64,000 nucleotides of DNA from JAZNQL01 sp045531205 (GTDB lineage: Bacteria; Bacillota; Clostridia; UMGS1883; UMGS1540): the NCBI GenBank assembly GCA_045531205.1, contig JAZSDN010000003.1:32802-96801 (forward strand), read 5' to 3'. The notes below the pieces were generated by a model. That model did not search any database and was not told where the DNA came from. It saw only the letters and a program-made list of their open reading frames with translations. How positions within the stretch are numbered: position 1 is the first letter of the stretch; every line of letters starts with the position of its first letter. Made by a program: the position numbers and the translations under genes. Below, in pieces: positions 25,826-34,881 of this stretch.

Positions 25826-26416
25826 ATGATCAGAAAAATACTTGACGGTATATGTGCCGGAATACTTATTGCAATAGGTGGCTCTGTTTACCTTTCTTGC
25901 GACGTAAAATATGTAGGAGCAATTCTTTTTTCAGTAGCCCTTTTAACAATATGCTTTAAAGGATATTCCCTTTATACGGGCAAAATAGGCTTTATGTATT
26001 ACGCCCACGGAAAAGAAGAATGGTCAGTTCTTCTTTTAGGACTTTTAGGCAACCTTATTGCAACAACAGTTTTTGGTATACTTATAGCATACGCAGTTCC
26101 TGCATTAAAAGAAACGGCTTATACAATTTGCGAAGCCAAGCTTGCACAAATGCCCCTTCAGGCGTTTATTCGTGCAATAATGTGCGGTATTCTTATGTAC
26201 CTTGCAGTAAACATTTATAAAGACGGTAAAAATATAACAGGCATACTTTTCTGTATCCCGGTATTTATATTAAGCGGATTTGAACATTCAGTTGCAAATA
26301 TGTTTTATTTCGCAGCATCGGGAATAACAAGCTTTTCGGCATTTATTTATATATGCATAGTAATTCTCGGCAATACAGTAGGAGCCTTGCTTTTCCCATT
26401 TATAGAAAAAAAGTAA
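25826..26416 (+). CDS. Short formate/nitrite-transporter family protein
   Basis: A 196-residue integral membrane protein with six hydrophobic segments. GFEHSVANMFYFAASG near residue 150 is the FNT-family motif that holds the pore histidine. It is shorter than FocA/NirC relatives (about 260-285), mainly through short loops and termini, but all six segments appear present. The RBS AGGAGG precedes the ATG. It is the last gene of the cassette; whether it belongs functionally or just shares the transcript is unclear. Confidence 0.85.
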   Translation: MIRKILDGICAGILIAIGGSVYLSCDVKYVGAILFSVALLTICFKGYSLYTGKIGFMYYAHGKEEWSVLLLGLLGNLIATTVFGILIAYAVPALKETAYTICEAKLAQMPLQAFIRAIMCGILMYLAVNIYKDGKNITGILFCIPVFILSGFEHSVANMFYFAASGITSFSAFIYICIVILGNTVGALLFPFIEKK

Positions 26417-26418
26417 TA

Positions 26419-26712
26419 TTAAAAAATATGGTTTCGCCACAGCCAGATAAGGAAATATTGTCCTGAAAATCACCTTTTTATTGAATTTCTGCGTTAAAAA
26501 ATGTGCATATCCGTCAGGATTATGTACATTTTTAGCCTTGAACTTCATACAAAAATTTTGATTTCAGGATGCGTTGCAGTTTTGAATATCAGATTTTTAT
26601 ATTTAGACAAAGAATAAAAAGCCCGTAATACCGACGTATTTCGGGCTTTTTTGATGTAGTATAAATTAAAAATATGGCTTCAAAACCAAAACTGCCTTAC
26701 CTGGTTGTGGCG
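26419..26712. repeat. Intergenic segment bounded by imperfect inverted repeats
   Basis: This 335-base gap has no convincing gene. CGCCACAGCCAGATAAGG at 26435-26452 recurs inverted at 26695-26712 with two mismatches. A phrase like ATTAAAAATATGG occurs near both ends in direct orientation. Inside are a hairpin with 13-bp arms and one wobble pair (26497-26509 and 26521-26533) and a terminator. It may be a small non-autonomous mobile or REP-like element. Confidence 0.45.
26616..26652. terminator. Bidirectional terminator between FNT and GpsA-like genes
   Basis: Arms AAAAAGCCCG (26616-26625) and CGGGCTTTTT (26642-26651), with further A-T pairing inside. It has T-runs on both strands and serves the two convergent genes. 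Confidence 0.8.
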
Positions 26713-26751
26713 TTTTACACCGCATTTTTTGTATAACAAAACCTCTTTGTT

Positions 26752-27804
26752 TTATATTTCTTCTTTATATCTGAATTTATCCCAAGGAATGTCTACCTTT
26801 ACCTTTTTGGTAAGAATATCATTTATATGTATTAAAAGAGGGAAATTATTTAAATCAAGCACATTTTTTTCTGCATTTTTAATAATGGCTCTTCCAACTC
26901 TTTCTGCTACAACCAAAGATTCCAAGGTTACACCGTTTAACTCTTCTTTTGCCTTGTCAATATCAAGACCTCTGCCTAAAAGTATACCTATAAGCCTTGT
27001 TCTGCCACCATACACAGTAACATATAAATCGCCAATTCCTACTTTTAAGTTGTTAAGAGATAAAACTCCCTGAAACTCTAAAAGCTTATACATTTCATCA
27101 AGAGCCTGACCAAATACAGCGGCCTGTGAATTAAAATGCAAAGGACTATCTAAACCAAATTCTTTTTGGTTTAATCCTATAGTAAGAGCAACACCTAAAG
27201 CATAACCGTTTTTTAAAGCAACAGCACTCTCAATGCCTGTAACATCTGTTGTTATGCTTATGTGATAATAATCTGTTTCCATTATTTTGCGAAGCTTTTC
27301 TAAAACTTCAATATCTTTTCCGCAAAAAGAAACATGTGTCTGGTCGTGTGCAACAAGCTCATAGCTCGTACAAGGTCCTCCAACTGCGTTTAAAGAAATA
27401 TTTTTTCCTAATTCCTTCGCCTTTTCGTTCCATATATCAGGGTATGTAATAAGCTTTCCGTCGGGCGTATCAATTAACCCTTTTGTAACAGTTAAAACAG
27501 GAATGTTTTCAGGAATAATCGGAAGAATTACATCCGAAAACCAGTCAACACCAAAACTGCTTATACCGCCAATTATCATATCGGCACCGTCTATTGCTTT
27601 TTTAACATCTTCTATCTGATAAAATTTAATTCCCAAAGGAAAATCCTTTTCAAATTTCAGATGTCTGTTATTTTCTATGCAGTTATCAATTATTTTTCTG
27701 TCAAGAGGAGTACCGCAAACCCTTACTTCGTTTCCGTTTTCTCTTGCAGGGAAGGCAAGGGCTGACCCCATCATTCCGGCACCTATAATTGTTACAGTAG
27801 CCAT
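26752..27804 (-). CDS. gpsA: NAD(P)H-dependent glycerol-3-phosphate dehydrogenase-like protein
   Basis: A 350-residue cytoplasmic dehydrogenase. The N-terminal Rossmann motif is TIIGAGMMGSALAF. AVGGPCTSYELVAH stands where GpsA has SGPSFA. The catalytic-lysine region is SAVALKNGYALGVALTIGL. GpsA makes sn-glycerol-3-phosphate from dihydroxyacetone phosphate for lipid synthesis. The sequence is divergent, so a second GpsA-like function cannot be excluded. It follows folC by one base in the valS-folC unit, and a terminator lies downstream. Confidence 0.75.
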   Translation of the reverse strand: MATVTIIGAGMMGSALAFPARENGNEVRVCGTPLDRKIIDNCIENNRHLKFEKDFPLGIKFYQIEDVKKAIDGADMIIGGISSFGVDWFSDVILPIIPENIPVLTVTKGLIDTPDGKLITYPDIWNEKAKELGKNISLNAVGGPCTSYELVAHDQTHVSFCGKDIEVLEKLRKIMETDYYHISITTDVTGIESAVALKNGYALGVALTIGLNQKEFGLDSPLHFNSQAAVFGQALDEMYKLLEFQGVLSLNNLKVGIGDLYVTVYGGRTRLIGILLGRGLDIDKAKEELNGVTLESLVVAERVGRAIIKNAEKNVLDLNNFPLLIHINDILTKKVKVDIPWDKFRYKEEI

Positions 27805-27805
27805 T

Positions 27806-29086
27806 TTAAAACTCCTTAAAATCTTTTACAAATTTTTTAAATTCTCCCAAAAGGTATAAAGACCCAAATATGCAAACAACATCAGGCTTTATCTGTAAAG
27901 CATTAGTTAAAGCGTCTTCAATACTTTCGGCGGATATAACATCACTTCTGTGCTTTTTAACTTCAAAAGCAAGCTCATCTGCTGATAGTGTACGGGGAGA
28001 GGGGACAGAAACTGTTATAAACCTTTCAGGAATATCTGCAATCATTTCAACTGCTTCTTTGTATTCCTTGTCCTTTAACATTCCCATTATAAAGCTTATT
28101 TTCTTGCCTTCAAAAAGAGTAGTAACACTATCATAAAAGGCTTTCATTCCCGATATGTTGTGAGCGCCGTCAGTAATAATAAGCGGTTTTTCAGAAATTT
28201 TTTCCATTCTTCCGGGATGCTTTAACGCCGAAAAACCTTCATAAACTGCATTTTCAGGAATATCTATGCCACTTTTTCTTAAAACATCAACACAACAAAG
28301 TGCAGTTGCCGCATTCTTTGCCATGTGACGGCCGATTAAAGGCATACAAAGCCTTTCATAACCTTCATAAGAAAAATAAGTTCCGTTTAAAGATATATCA
28401 AAAATTTCAGGCATTTTTGCAATATGAATATCTGAATTCATTTTTTCACAGTATGCTTTTATAACCTCAAAAACTTCGCTTTCCTGCTCTGGATAAACAA
28501 CACAAGGACATCCTTTTTTTATAATTCCGCATTTTTCTTTTGCAATTTCAGCCAAAGTATTTCCTAAAACCGACATGTGGTCAAAGCTTATAGATGTTAT
28601 AACAGAACATAGGGGAGAGTCAATAATGTTTGTAGCATCAAGCCTTCCGCCAAGTCCTACCTCTAAAATTACATAATCGCAGCCTATATTTTTAAAATAT
28701 AAAAAAGCTGCAGCAGTAATAACTTCAAACTCTGTGGGATGAGAAAACCCGTCTTTCACCATATCGTCGCAAACAACACTTATTTTTTCAATAAGTCTTG
28801 TTAAATCGCTTTCGGGAATAGCTTGTCCGTTTACAGAAATACGTTCACAAAAATGGTCTACAAAAGGAGAAATATAAGCACCTGTCTTGTAACCGCTTGC
28901 ACGCAAAATTGAGGCAAGGAGAGTAGTAATACTCCCCTTGCCGTTAGTACCGGCAACATGCACAAATTTTAAACTTTGTTGCGGATTTCCTATTCTTTTT
29001 GTAAGCTCACTTATAGTATCAAGTCCGGGCTTTGAGCCGAATTTTGATAATGAGTGAATAAAATCTAATGCATTGTTGTAGTTCAT
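27806..29086 (-). CDS. folC: Folylpolyglutamate synthase / dihydrofolate synthase
   Basis: A 426-residue Mur-ligase-type enzyme that adds glutamate to folates. P-loop VAGTNGKGSITT is near residue 43. DYVILEVGLGGRLDATNI contains the conserved metal-binding Glu region, and SFDHMSVLG and DGAHNISGMKAF are the other family motifs. Length is normal. It is two bases from valS upstream and one base from the GpsA-like gene downstream. Confidence 0.95.
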   Translation of the reverse strand: MNYNNALDFIHSLSKFGSKPGLDTISELTKRIGNPQQSLKFVHVAGTNGKGSITTLLASILRASGYKTGAYISPFVDHFCERISVNGQAIPESDLTRLIEKISVVCDDMVKDGFSHPTEFEVITAAAFLYFKNIGCDYVILEVGLGGRLDATNIIDSPLCSVITSISFDHMSVLGNTLAEIAKEKCGIIKKGCPCVVYPEQESEVFEVIKAYCEKMNSDIHIAKMPEIFDISLNGTYFSYEGYERLCMPLIGRHMAKNAATALCCVDVLRKSGIDIPENAVYEGFSALKHPGRMEKISEKPLIITDGAHNISGMKAFYDSVTTLFEGKKISFIMGMLKDKEYKEAVEMIADIPERFITVSVPSPRTLSADELAFEVKKHRSDVISAESIEDALTNALQIKPDVVCIFGSLYLLGEFKKFVKDFKEF

Positions 29087-29088
29087 AA

Positions 29089-31698
29089 TTATTTCATCTT
29101 TTCAATGCTTGCAAGTACAACCTCAAGCATTTCTTTGTATTTTTCGCCCTTCGCACGTTCTTCTTCAACAACCTTTGCAGGAGCCTTTGCAACAAAGCCC
29201 TGATTAGAAAGCTTGTTTTCAACACGGCGGATTTCATCTTCAAGATGTTCTTTTTCTTTTGTAAGTCTTGCAAGTTCCTTATCTTTATCAATAAGGTCAG
29301 CTAAAGGAAGCAATATTTCAGCACCCGAAACAACAATATTTACGGCATTGTCACATTCAGCATCCTTCTCGGCTTTTACAATAACCTCACTTGCACTTGC
29401 AAGCTTTTTAAAGAAGGCTTCGCCTGCTTCAAAAAGTTCCTTGTTCTGAGTAATAGCAATAAGCTTACCCTGCTTTGAAGGGGGAATATTCATTTCAGCT
29501 CTTCTGTTTCTTATACCGCGGATAGCTTCGCATATAATTTCCATCTTAGCTTCTTCGTCTTCAAAGCAAAGATTTTCATTATATTCAGGCCAGGAGGCTG
29601 TAACAATGGTTTCCTCGCTAACAGGTAACGAACAGAAAATTTCTTCTGTAATAAAAGGCATAAATGGATGCAAAAGCTTTAATATACCGCTTAATACATA
29701 AGCAAGAGTATTTTGTGCATCAATATCCTTGTCATCACCGTAAAGACGGGGCTTAACAAGTTCAATATACCAGTCGCAGAAAACATCCCATGTAAAGTCG
29801 TAAAGCTTAGCAAGACCAATACCAATATCAAACTTTTCAAGATTATCTGTAACTTCAGCAACAAGCTTATTAAACTTCGATAAAATCCACTTGTCTTCGA
29901 TAGCAGGATTTTCGGGCAAGCAAACCTTGTCAATGTTAAGATTCATCATAACAAATCTTGCAGCATTCCAGAGCTTGTTTGCAAAGTTACGGCTTGCTTC
30001 AACTCTTTCCATATAAAAACGCATATCGTTTCCGGGAGAGTTACCTGTTGCAAGAGTAAATCTTAAAGCGTCAGCACCGTATGTTCCGATAATCTCAAGC
30101 GGGTCAATACCATTGCCGAGTGATTTCGACATTTTTCTGCCCTGACTGTCCCTAACAAGACCGTGGATGAATACGTGCTTAAAGGGAGCCTCCTTCATGT
30201 GTTCCATACCCGAGAAAATCATTCTCGCAACCCAGAAGAAAATAATATCATAACCCGTTACAAGCACGCTTGTGGGGTAGAAGTAGTCAAGCTCTTCTGT
30301 TTTTTCGGGCCATCCCAAAGTGGAGAAAGGCCAGAGTGCAGAACTGAACCATGTGTCAAGCACATCCTCTTCCTGTCTTAAAGGAGCACCGCATTCGCAA
30401 GTGTCAAGATTTTCACGGCTTATATACATCTTTCCGCATTTATCACAGTAAAAAGCAGGGATTCTGTGGCCCCACCAGAGCTGTCTTGAAATACACCAAT
30501 CGTGTACATTTTCCATCCAGTTTAAGTATGTTTTGCTGAATCTGTCAGGAACAAACTGAACTGTGGAATCTTCAACAACCCTGATAGCTTCTTTTGCCAA
30601 AGGCTGCATTTTAACAAACCACTGGTCGCTTGTCATGGGTTCAACAGTAGTACCGCAACGGTAGCAGGCACCAACGTTGTGTGAGTGAGGCTCAACCTTT
30701 ACAAGGAATCCTTCCTTCTCTAAATCTTCAACTAAAAGCTTTCTTGCTTCATATCTGTCCATACCTTCGTATTTTCCGGTATGAGCATTCATTTTAGCAT
30801 CATCGGTTAAAACCTTTATCTGCTCAAGGTTATGTCTTAAACCAACTTCAAAGTCGTTGGGGTCGTGTGCAGGAGTAATCTTAACAGCACCTGTACCAAA
30901 TTCCATATCAACATAATCGTCTGCAACTATGGGGATACGTCTGTCAGTTAAAGGCAGAATAAGATTTTTGCCTACCTTGTCCTTGTATCTTTCGTCAGCA
31001 GGATTTACCGCAACAGCAGTATCACCAAACATGGTTTCAGGTCTTGTTGTAGCAACAGTAATGTAACCGCTTCCGTCTTCGTAGGGGTATCTTATGTGCC
31101 AGAAAAATCCTTCCTGTTCGGAATATTCAACTTCTGCATCAGAAAGAGCAGTAGTACAGCAGGGACACCAGTTAATTATTTTGTTACCCTTGTAAATAAG
31201 ACCTTTTTCGTATAACGAAACAAAAACTTCTCTAACAGCCTTTGAACAACCTTCGTCCATAGTAAAGCGTTCTTTTGACCAGTCGCACGAAGAACCTAAC
31301 TTTTTAAGCTGATTTATAATTCTGTTTCCGTAATTATTTTTCCATTCCCAAACCTTTTCAAGGAACTTTTCGCGGCCTAAATCATGTCTTGTTATTCCGT
31401 CTTTCCTAAGCTCTGCTTCAACCTTAATCTGTGTAGCAATACCTGCATGGTCTGTTCCTGGAACCCAAAGAGCATTATACCCTTGCATTCTCTTAAATCT
31501 TATAAGAACATCCTGCAAAGTTTCATCCAAAGCATGTCCCATATGAAGCTGTCCTGTTACATTGGGAGGGGGAATAACAATAGAAAAAGGTACTTTGTTT
31601 TTATCGGGGTTAGCTTCAAAGTACTTATTGTCTATCCATTTTTTATATAACCTGTCCTCAACCGCAGAGGGATTATAGGTTTTTTCCATTTCCTTCAA
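29089..31698 (-). CDS. valS: Valyl-tRNA synthetase
   Basis: An 869-residue class Ia synthetase. PPPNVTGQLHMGHALD carries the HIGH-type motif near residue 47, GRKMSKSLGNGIDP the KMSKS motif, and an editing domain lies between them (YITVATTRPETMFGDTAVAV). The C-terminal tRNA-binding coiled coil (EKEHLEDEIRRVENKL) is present. The first codon is a TTG with AAAGGA ten bases upstream; the ATG three codons later (31689) is the alternative. No T-box leader is seen in the short upstream region. Confidence 0.97.
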   Translation of the reverse strand: MKEMEKTYNPSAVEDRLYKKWIDNKYFEANPDKNKVPFSIVIPPPNVTGQLHMGHALDETLQDVLIRFKRMQGYNALWVPGTDHAGIATQIKVEAELRKDGITRHDLGREKFLEKVWEWKNNYGNRIINQLKKLGSSCDWSKERFTMDEGCSKAVREVFVSLYEKGLIYKGNKIINWCPCCTTALSDAEVEYSEQEGFFWHIRYPYEDGSGYITVATTRPETMFGDTAVAVNPADERYKDKVGKNLILPLTDRRIPIVADDYVDMEFGTGAVKITPAHDPNDFEVGLRHNLEQIKVLTDDAKMNAHTGKYEGMDRYEARKLLVEDLEKEGFLVKVEPHSHNVGACYRCGTTVEPMTSDQWFVKMQPLAKEAIRVVEDSTVQFVPDRFSKTYLNWMENVHDWCISRQLWWGHRIPAFYCDKCGKMYISRENLDTCECGAPLRQEEDVLDTWFSSALWPFSTLGWPEKTEELDYFYPTSVLVTGYDIIFFWVARMIFSGMEHMKEAPFKHVFIHGLVRDSQGRKMSKSLGNGIDPLEIIGTYGADALRFTLATGNSPGNDMRFYMERVEASRNFANKLWNAARFVMMNLNIDKVCLPENPAIEDKWILSKFNKLVAEVTDNLEKFDIGIGLAKLYDFTWDVFCDWYIELVKPRLYGDDKDIDAQNTLAYVLSGILKLLHPFMPFITEEIFCSLPVSEETIVTASWPEYNENLCFEDEEAKMEIICEAIRGIRNRRAEMNIPPSKQGKLIAITQNKELFEAGEAFFKKLASASEVIVKAEKDAECDNAVNIVVSGAEILLPLADLIDKDKELARLTKEKEHLEDEIRRVENKLSNQGFVAKAPAKVVEEERAKGEKYKEMLEVVLASIEKMK

Positions 31699-31745
31699 AC
31701 TAATTCATTCCTTTCAAAGAAAAACTCTTATGCATATATAAATAT

Positions 31746-31774
31746 ATAATACTACATATTTTCCTAATTGTCAA
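31746..31774 (-). promoter_or_regulatory. SigA promoter of valS-folC-gpsA
   Basis: On the minus strand: TTGACA, 17-base spacer, TATTAT. It lies about 50 bases before valS, too close for a T-box riboswitch leader. Confidence 0.8.
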
Positions 31775-31782
31775 CTTAAAAC

Positions 31783-31813
31783 AGCGCCCGAAAAACAAAA
31801 TTTTTCGGGCGCT
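31783..31813 (-). terminator. Terminator of the WG-repeat gene
   Basis: 13-bp arms AGCGCCCGAAAAA (31783-31795) and the complement (31801-31813), just after the minus-strand stop and upstream of the valS promoter. Confidence 0.8.
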
Positions 31814-31823
31814 TTAATAATTT

Positions 31824-33803
31824 TTATTCAAAATAGGGAGTAGCCAAAGGCTCAATGTTTATAAGCTTCTCTTCGCCTGTTTCAAGATTCACTTCATAAT
31901 GGTAGGTTCCTGCCTCGTGTAACACAAACTCCTCACCGTCTGCAACCCTGTCCACAGCCTTTGAAGGGAATGAAACCTCATATCTCAAAACCTTTTGGTC
32001 TTCCGAAAGCTGAAATCCGTCAGGTACTTTACTCCTGAATAAACTTTCTCTTGGAGCATCCTTGTATAAAGCGTGCTCGTTTCCTTCGTTGTCAATAAAA
32101 CAAAGCCTTGGATTTCCGCCGTGAGGAGTAGCTTGCAGCATCAGCAGTACAGTGCCGTAAGGAGTCTGTATCATTTCCTGAATAGAAGAAACCTTGCTTT
32201 CAGCATATTCCTTTATCTTTTTATCATGCGGATTTTCCTCATCAAATTCCCATATAATAACCTGTCTTGATTGCCTGTTCCAAAAAACGTAGCAATCTAA
32301 AGCCTCCGCAACAGCTCTCACAGGAACTAAAGTTCTGCTGTTTTCAATCTTTGCAGGTGCATCAATCGAAATAACCTCATTATTTTTATATAAAACATTT
32401 TCGCCTATTGTAATAGTAATTACAGTATCATCTTTTGTAGCCGTAACTGTTTTAGCGGTGTCATCCCATAAAACTTTGGCACCAAGACTTTCAAAAATAG
32501 CACGCATGGGCAAAAATGTTCTGTCATTTTCAATTTCTGCCAAAACATCACTTACAAGCTCTTTATCTTTTATAAAAACCTTCGGGTAAATAAGCGGATT
32601 TGGGATGTACCCCCACGACTTTGTGTCAAACTCTCTTATGCCCAAAAATCCGTCGCCGTAGTAATAGGCATCATTACCGTGAACCGTGCATATCTGCTTT
32701 CCTCCGTAATCGTAAAAATACACGTGTTCCGAATCGTATGCATATATAAGCCCGTCGCCATAAACGTGAATATATTCAAATTTTGTGTTTAGAACACTAT
32801 TTCCGTTTGCATCAATCAAACCTTTTAAAATATGATAGGGACCGACAACCATATTTGTCTGAATAAAGGGATAAACATTGTAACCGCCTCCCGCACCCCT
32901 TAAAGTCACACCTTCGGGAGCTGTGTATATTATCTGGTTTTGAGCATTTTTAATAATTTTTTGGTCTACAATAAATGCCTCACCGCCCGCAAGCTCTTTC
33001 ATAGAGTAATCAAAAGGTATAATTATGTTTTGATTCATATCCATAACAGCCCACATACCGCTTGCATCTGTTACCACCATATAGCCGTCTAATAAATATT
33101 GAACAGAATAGTTGTAATTGTAAGTGTAAATATCATTTCCGTTTTTATCAATAACATCATAATCGGTTTTTGCATACCCGTCTTTAAAATTGTGTGCAGC
33201 CCAGTATGTGTCGGGAGCCTTTAAAATTTCGCCATTTTCAAGCAAATATCCATACTTGCCTCCCGTGTAAGTTCCGTATTGACTAAGCTGTCCGCCTGAA
33301 CATATCATGGCAACACCGTCATGAAACCCATAAGCATATTCAAACTGCAAGGGAATCTGCTCTTCACCTTTTGAATTTAAGTATCCAAATTTATGCTCAC
33401 GGCTTACAGGGATTAAATCACTTTTGCCGTCACCACCTGGGTCATTACGGTAAAGCCTGCGTGGATTTTGCTTAATCTGTTCAAGAAAAAATGCATCATA
33501 TACAAACTCTGTAAGCTGATTTCCGTACCTGTCAAAATAAGCATATTTCTCATTTTTACCTAAAATCTGAATAAGTCCGTTAGAGCATAAAAACTTTACC
33601 CTCTCATCAAAAGGAATAAGAACATTACCATAAATATCTATAACTGCCGACATATCGTCTTTGTGTACCACGGTTACACCTCTGCAAAAGTGGTCACCAA
33701 AGTCGTAATTATCATTTATTGTTGCTTTGTATACATAAGCATTGGCAGTTACCGAAAAAAAGGTAAACATAGCAATAAATAATGCAAAAATACGTTTTTT
33801 CAT
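31824..33803 (-). CDS. Secreted protein with WG repeats and copper-amine-oxidase-N domains
   Basis: A 659-residue exported protein with a Sec signal (cleavage near residue 22, TANA). Residues ~30-390 hold WG-type repeats, seen as recurring YGNVLIPF / YAYFDRYGNQL / KYGYLLENGEIL phrases. Residues ~395-500 hold two copies of the copper-amine-oxidase N-terminal-like motif (RTFLPMRAIFESLG and RTLVPVRAVAEALD), common in Clostridial surface proteins. The last ~150 residues are a beta-rich domain. It is probably extracellular or wall-associated; no enzyme motif is seen. Confidence 0.85.
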   Translation of the reverse strand: MKKRIFALFIAMFTFFSVTANAYVYKATINDNYDFGDHFCRGVTVVHKDDMSAVIDIYGNVLIPFDERVKFLCSNGLIQILGKNEKYAYFDRYGNQLTEFVYDAFFLEQIKQNPRRLYRNDPGGDGKSDLIPVSREHKFGYLNSKGEEQIPLQFEYAYGFHDGVAMICSGGQLSQYGTYTGGKYGYLLENGEILKAPDTYWAAHNFKDGYAKTDYDVIDKNGNDIYTYNYNYSVQYLLDGYMVVTDASGMWAVMDMNQNIIIPFDYSMKELAGGEAFIVDQKIIKNAQNQIIYTAPEGVTLRGAGGGYNVYPFIQTNMVVGPYHILKGLIDANGNSVLNTKFEYIHVYGDGLIYAYDSEHVYFYDYGGKQICTVHGNDAYYYGDGFLGIREFDTKSWGYIPNPLIYPKVFIKDKELVSDVLAEIENDRTFLPMRAIFESLGAKVLWDDTAKTVTATKDDTVITITIGENVLYKNNEVISIDAPAKIENSRTLVPVRAVAEALDCYVFWNRQSRQVIIWEFDEENPHDKKIKEYAESKVSSIQEMIQTPYGTVLLMLQATPHGGNPRLCFIDNEGNEHALYKDAPRESLFRSKVPDGFQLSEDQKVLRYEVSFPSKAVDRVADGEEFVLHEAGTYHYEVNLETGEEKLINIEPLATPYFE

Positions 33804-33826
33804 AATAAACTACTCCTTTCAATTTA

Positions 33827-33855
33827 ATTATATATATGTTAGCTGGAAAAATCAA
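33827..33855 (-). promoter_or_regulatory. SigA promoter of the WG-repeat gene
   Basis: On the minus strand: TTGATT, 17-base spacer, TATAAT, 24 bases before the ATG region, which has a GGAG ribosome site. Confidence 0.7.
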
Positions 33856-33883
33856 GATATTACAACAATTTGTCAAAGTAATG

Positions 33884-33912
33884 TTGCAAAGAAGAAATGT
33901 TTATGTTACAAT
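33884..33912 (+). promoter_or_regulatory. SigA promoter of the papain-fold secreted protein
   Basis: TTGCAA (33884-33889), 17-base spacer, TACAAT (33907-33912), with an extended TG at 33904-33905. It is divergent from the WG-repeat promoter. Confidence 0.75.
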
Positions 33913-33972
33913 AAAAAAGCAGTTTAATGTATAGTCATTTTTGCCTCGTGTTTACCCCCGGAGGATTAAAAA

Positions 33973-34860
33973 ATGAAAAACAAATTACTTGCATTTATAA
34001 TAATTTTGTTTACTTTATCAACGGCAGTAATTGTACAGGCAGCCGATACCGTTATACAAAACAGAATAGATGCTTTATATAACCTCGTCGGAAATATGTA
34101 CTTTAATACAGAGCAGAGCATAGCCTGCGGTAAAAAATCAGCAGGGCATAGTTGCGGTAGTTGCTATACTCCCAATATAGTTGAATCAGAATGGTTTAAA
34201 AAACTTTTCGGCACATGCACTACCTCGCAGTTTGCAAATCAGTACGGAAATGGTGTAACTTATACAAGAAACGGTTGGTCGTGCCTTGGTTTTGCAAACT
34301 TTGCCGAATGGTATATTTTTAAAACAGCCAATACCGACACAGTATCCACAAATAATATGGGAACATACTCTTTTAATTACAGCAATGCACAAATATATGC
34401 AAAAAAGGGCGATATATTAAGGCTTGGTAATAGACATTCAGTAATATTTATAAGTGCAAACGAAAATGGAATATATGTTTTGGATTCAAACTACCAAGGC
34501 ACTTATAATTGCCTTGTAACAAAACATAACATCCCTTATACAAGTTACACTGAATTTACAATTTCGAGAGCGATTAACAGAGCAAACCTCGCTCCTGTAA
34601 CAACTACCGTACCATATACATTCTCGTCTCTTACAAAAAATGCCGAAGAATACACTGTTAAGACAGAATTATATAACTTTTCACAACCCTGCGAAGTTAT
34701 TGCAGTAGGGTATGAAAACGGAAGAATGGCAGCCTTCCAAATCAAAACTTATAATCAAAACACAGTAACCTTTACCCTGAACGGAGATTTTGACCAAATC
34801 AAAGTAATGGTATGGAACGAAAGAAGAGTCCCGTTATGTAAAAGTGAACGGGTAATATAA
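33973..34860 (+). CDS. Secreted papain-fold (CHAP/NlpC-like) protein
   Basis: A 295-residue exported protein with a Sec signal (cleavage near residue 23). GWSCLGFANFAEWYIF gives a candidate catalytic Cys, RHSVIFISANENG a candidate His and YVLDSNYQG the third residue. This is the order and spacing of CHAP/NlpC-P60 cysteine peptidases or amidases that cut peptidoglycan. The last ~90 residues are a beta-rich domain. A Cys-rich stretch (CGKKSAGHSCGSCY) after the signal is unusual. The fold call is from motif order only. Confidence 0.65.
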   Translation: MKNKLLAFIIILFTLSTAVIVQAADTVIQNRIDALYNLVGNMYFNTEQSIACGKKSAGHSCGSCYTPNIVESEWFKKLFGTCTTSQFANQYGNGVTYTRNGWSCLGFANFAEWYIFKTANTDTVSTNNMGTYSFNYSNAQIYAKKGDILRLGNRHSVIFISANENGIYVLDSNYQGTYNCLVTKHNIPYTSYTEFTISRAINRANLAPVTTTVPYTFSSLTKNAEEYTVKTELYNFSQPCEVIAVGYENGRMAAFQIKTYNQNTVTFTLNGDFDQIKVMVWNERRVPLCKSERVI

Positions 34861-34881
34861 ACTAAAGATAGAGAGAAAAAT

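Noticed and set aside
26288..26548. 86-codon minus-strand frame overlapping the FNT gene
   Set aside because: It crosses into the FNT coding region and its C-terminal part is only the antisense of that gene. The intergenic part is better explained as a repeat.
31699..31745. Possible T-box leader for valS
   Set aside because: The promoter is about 50 bases from the start codon; there is no room for stem I or the T-box sequence.
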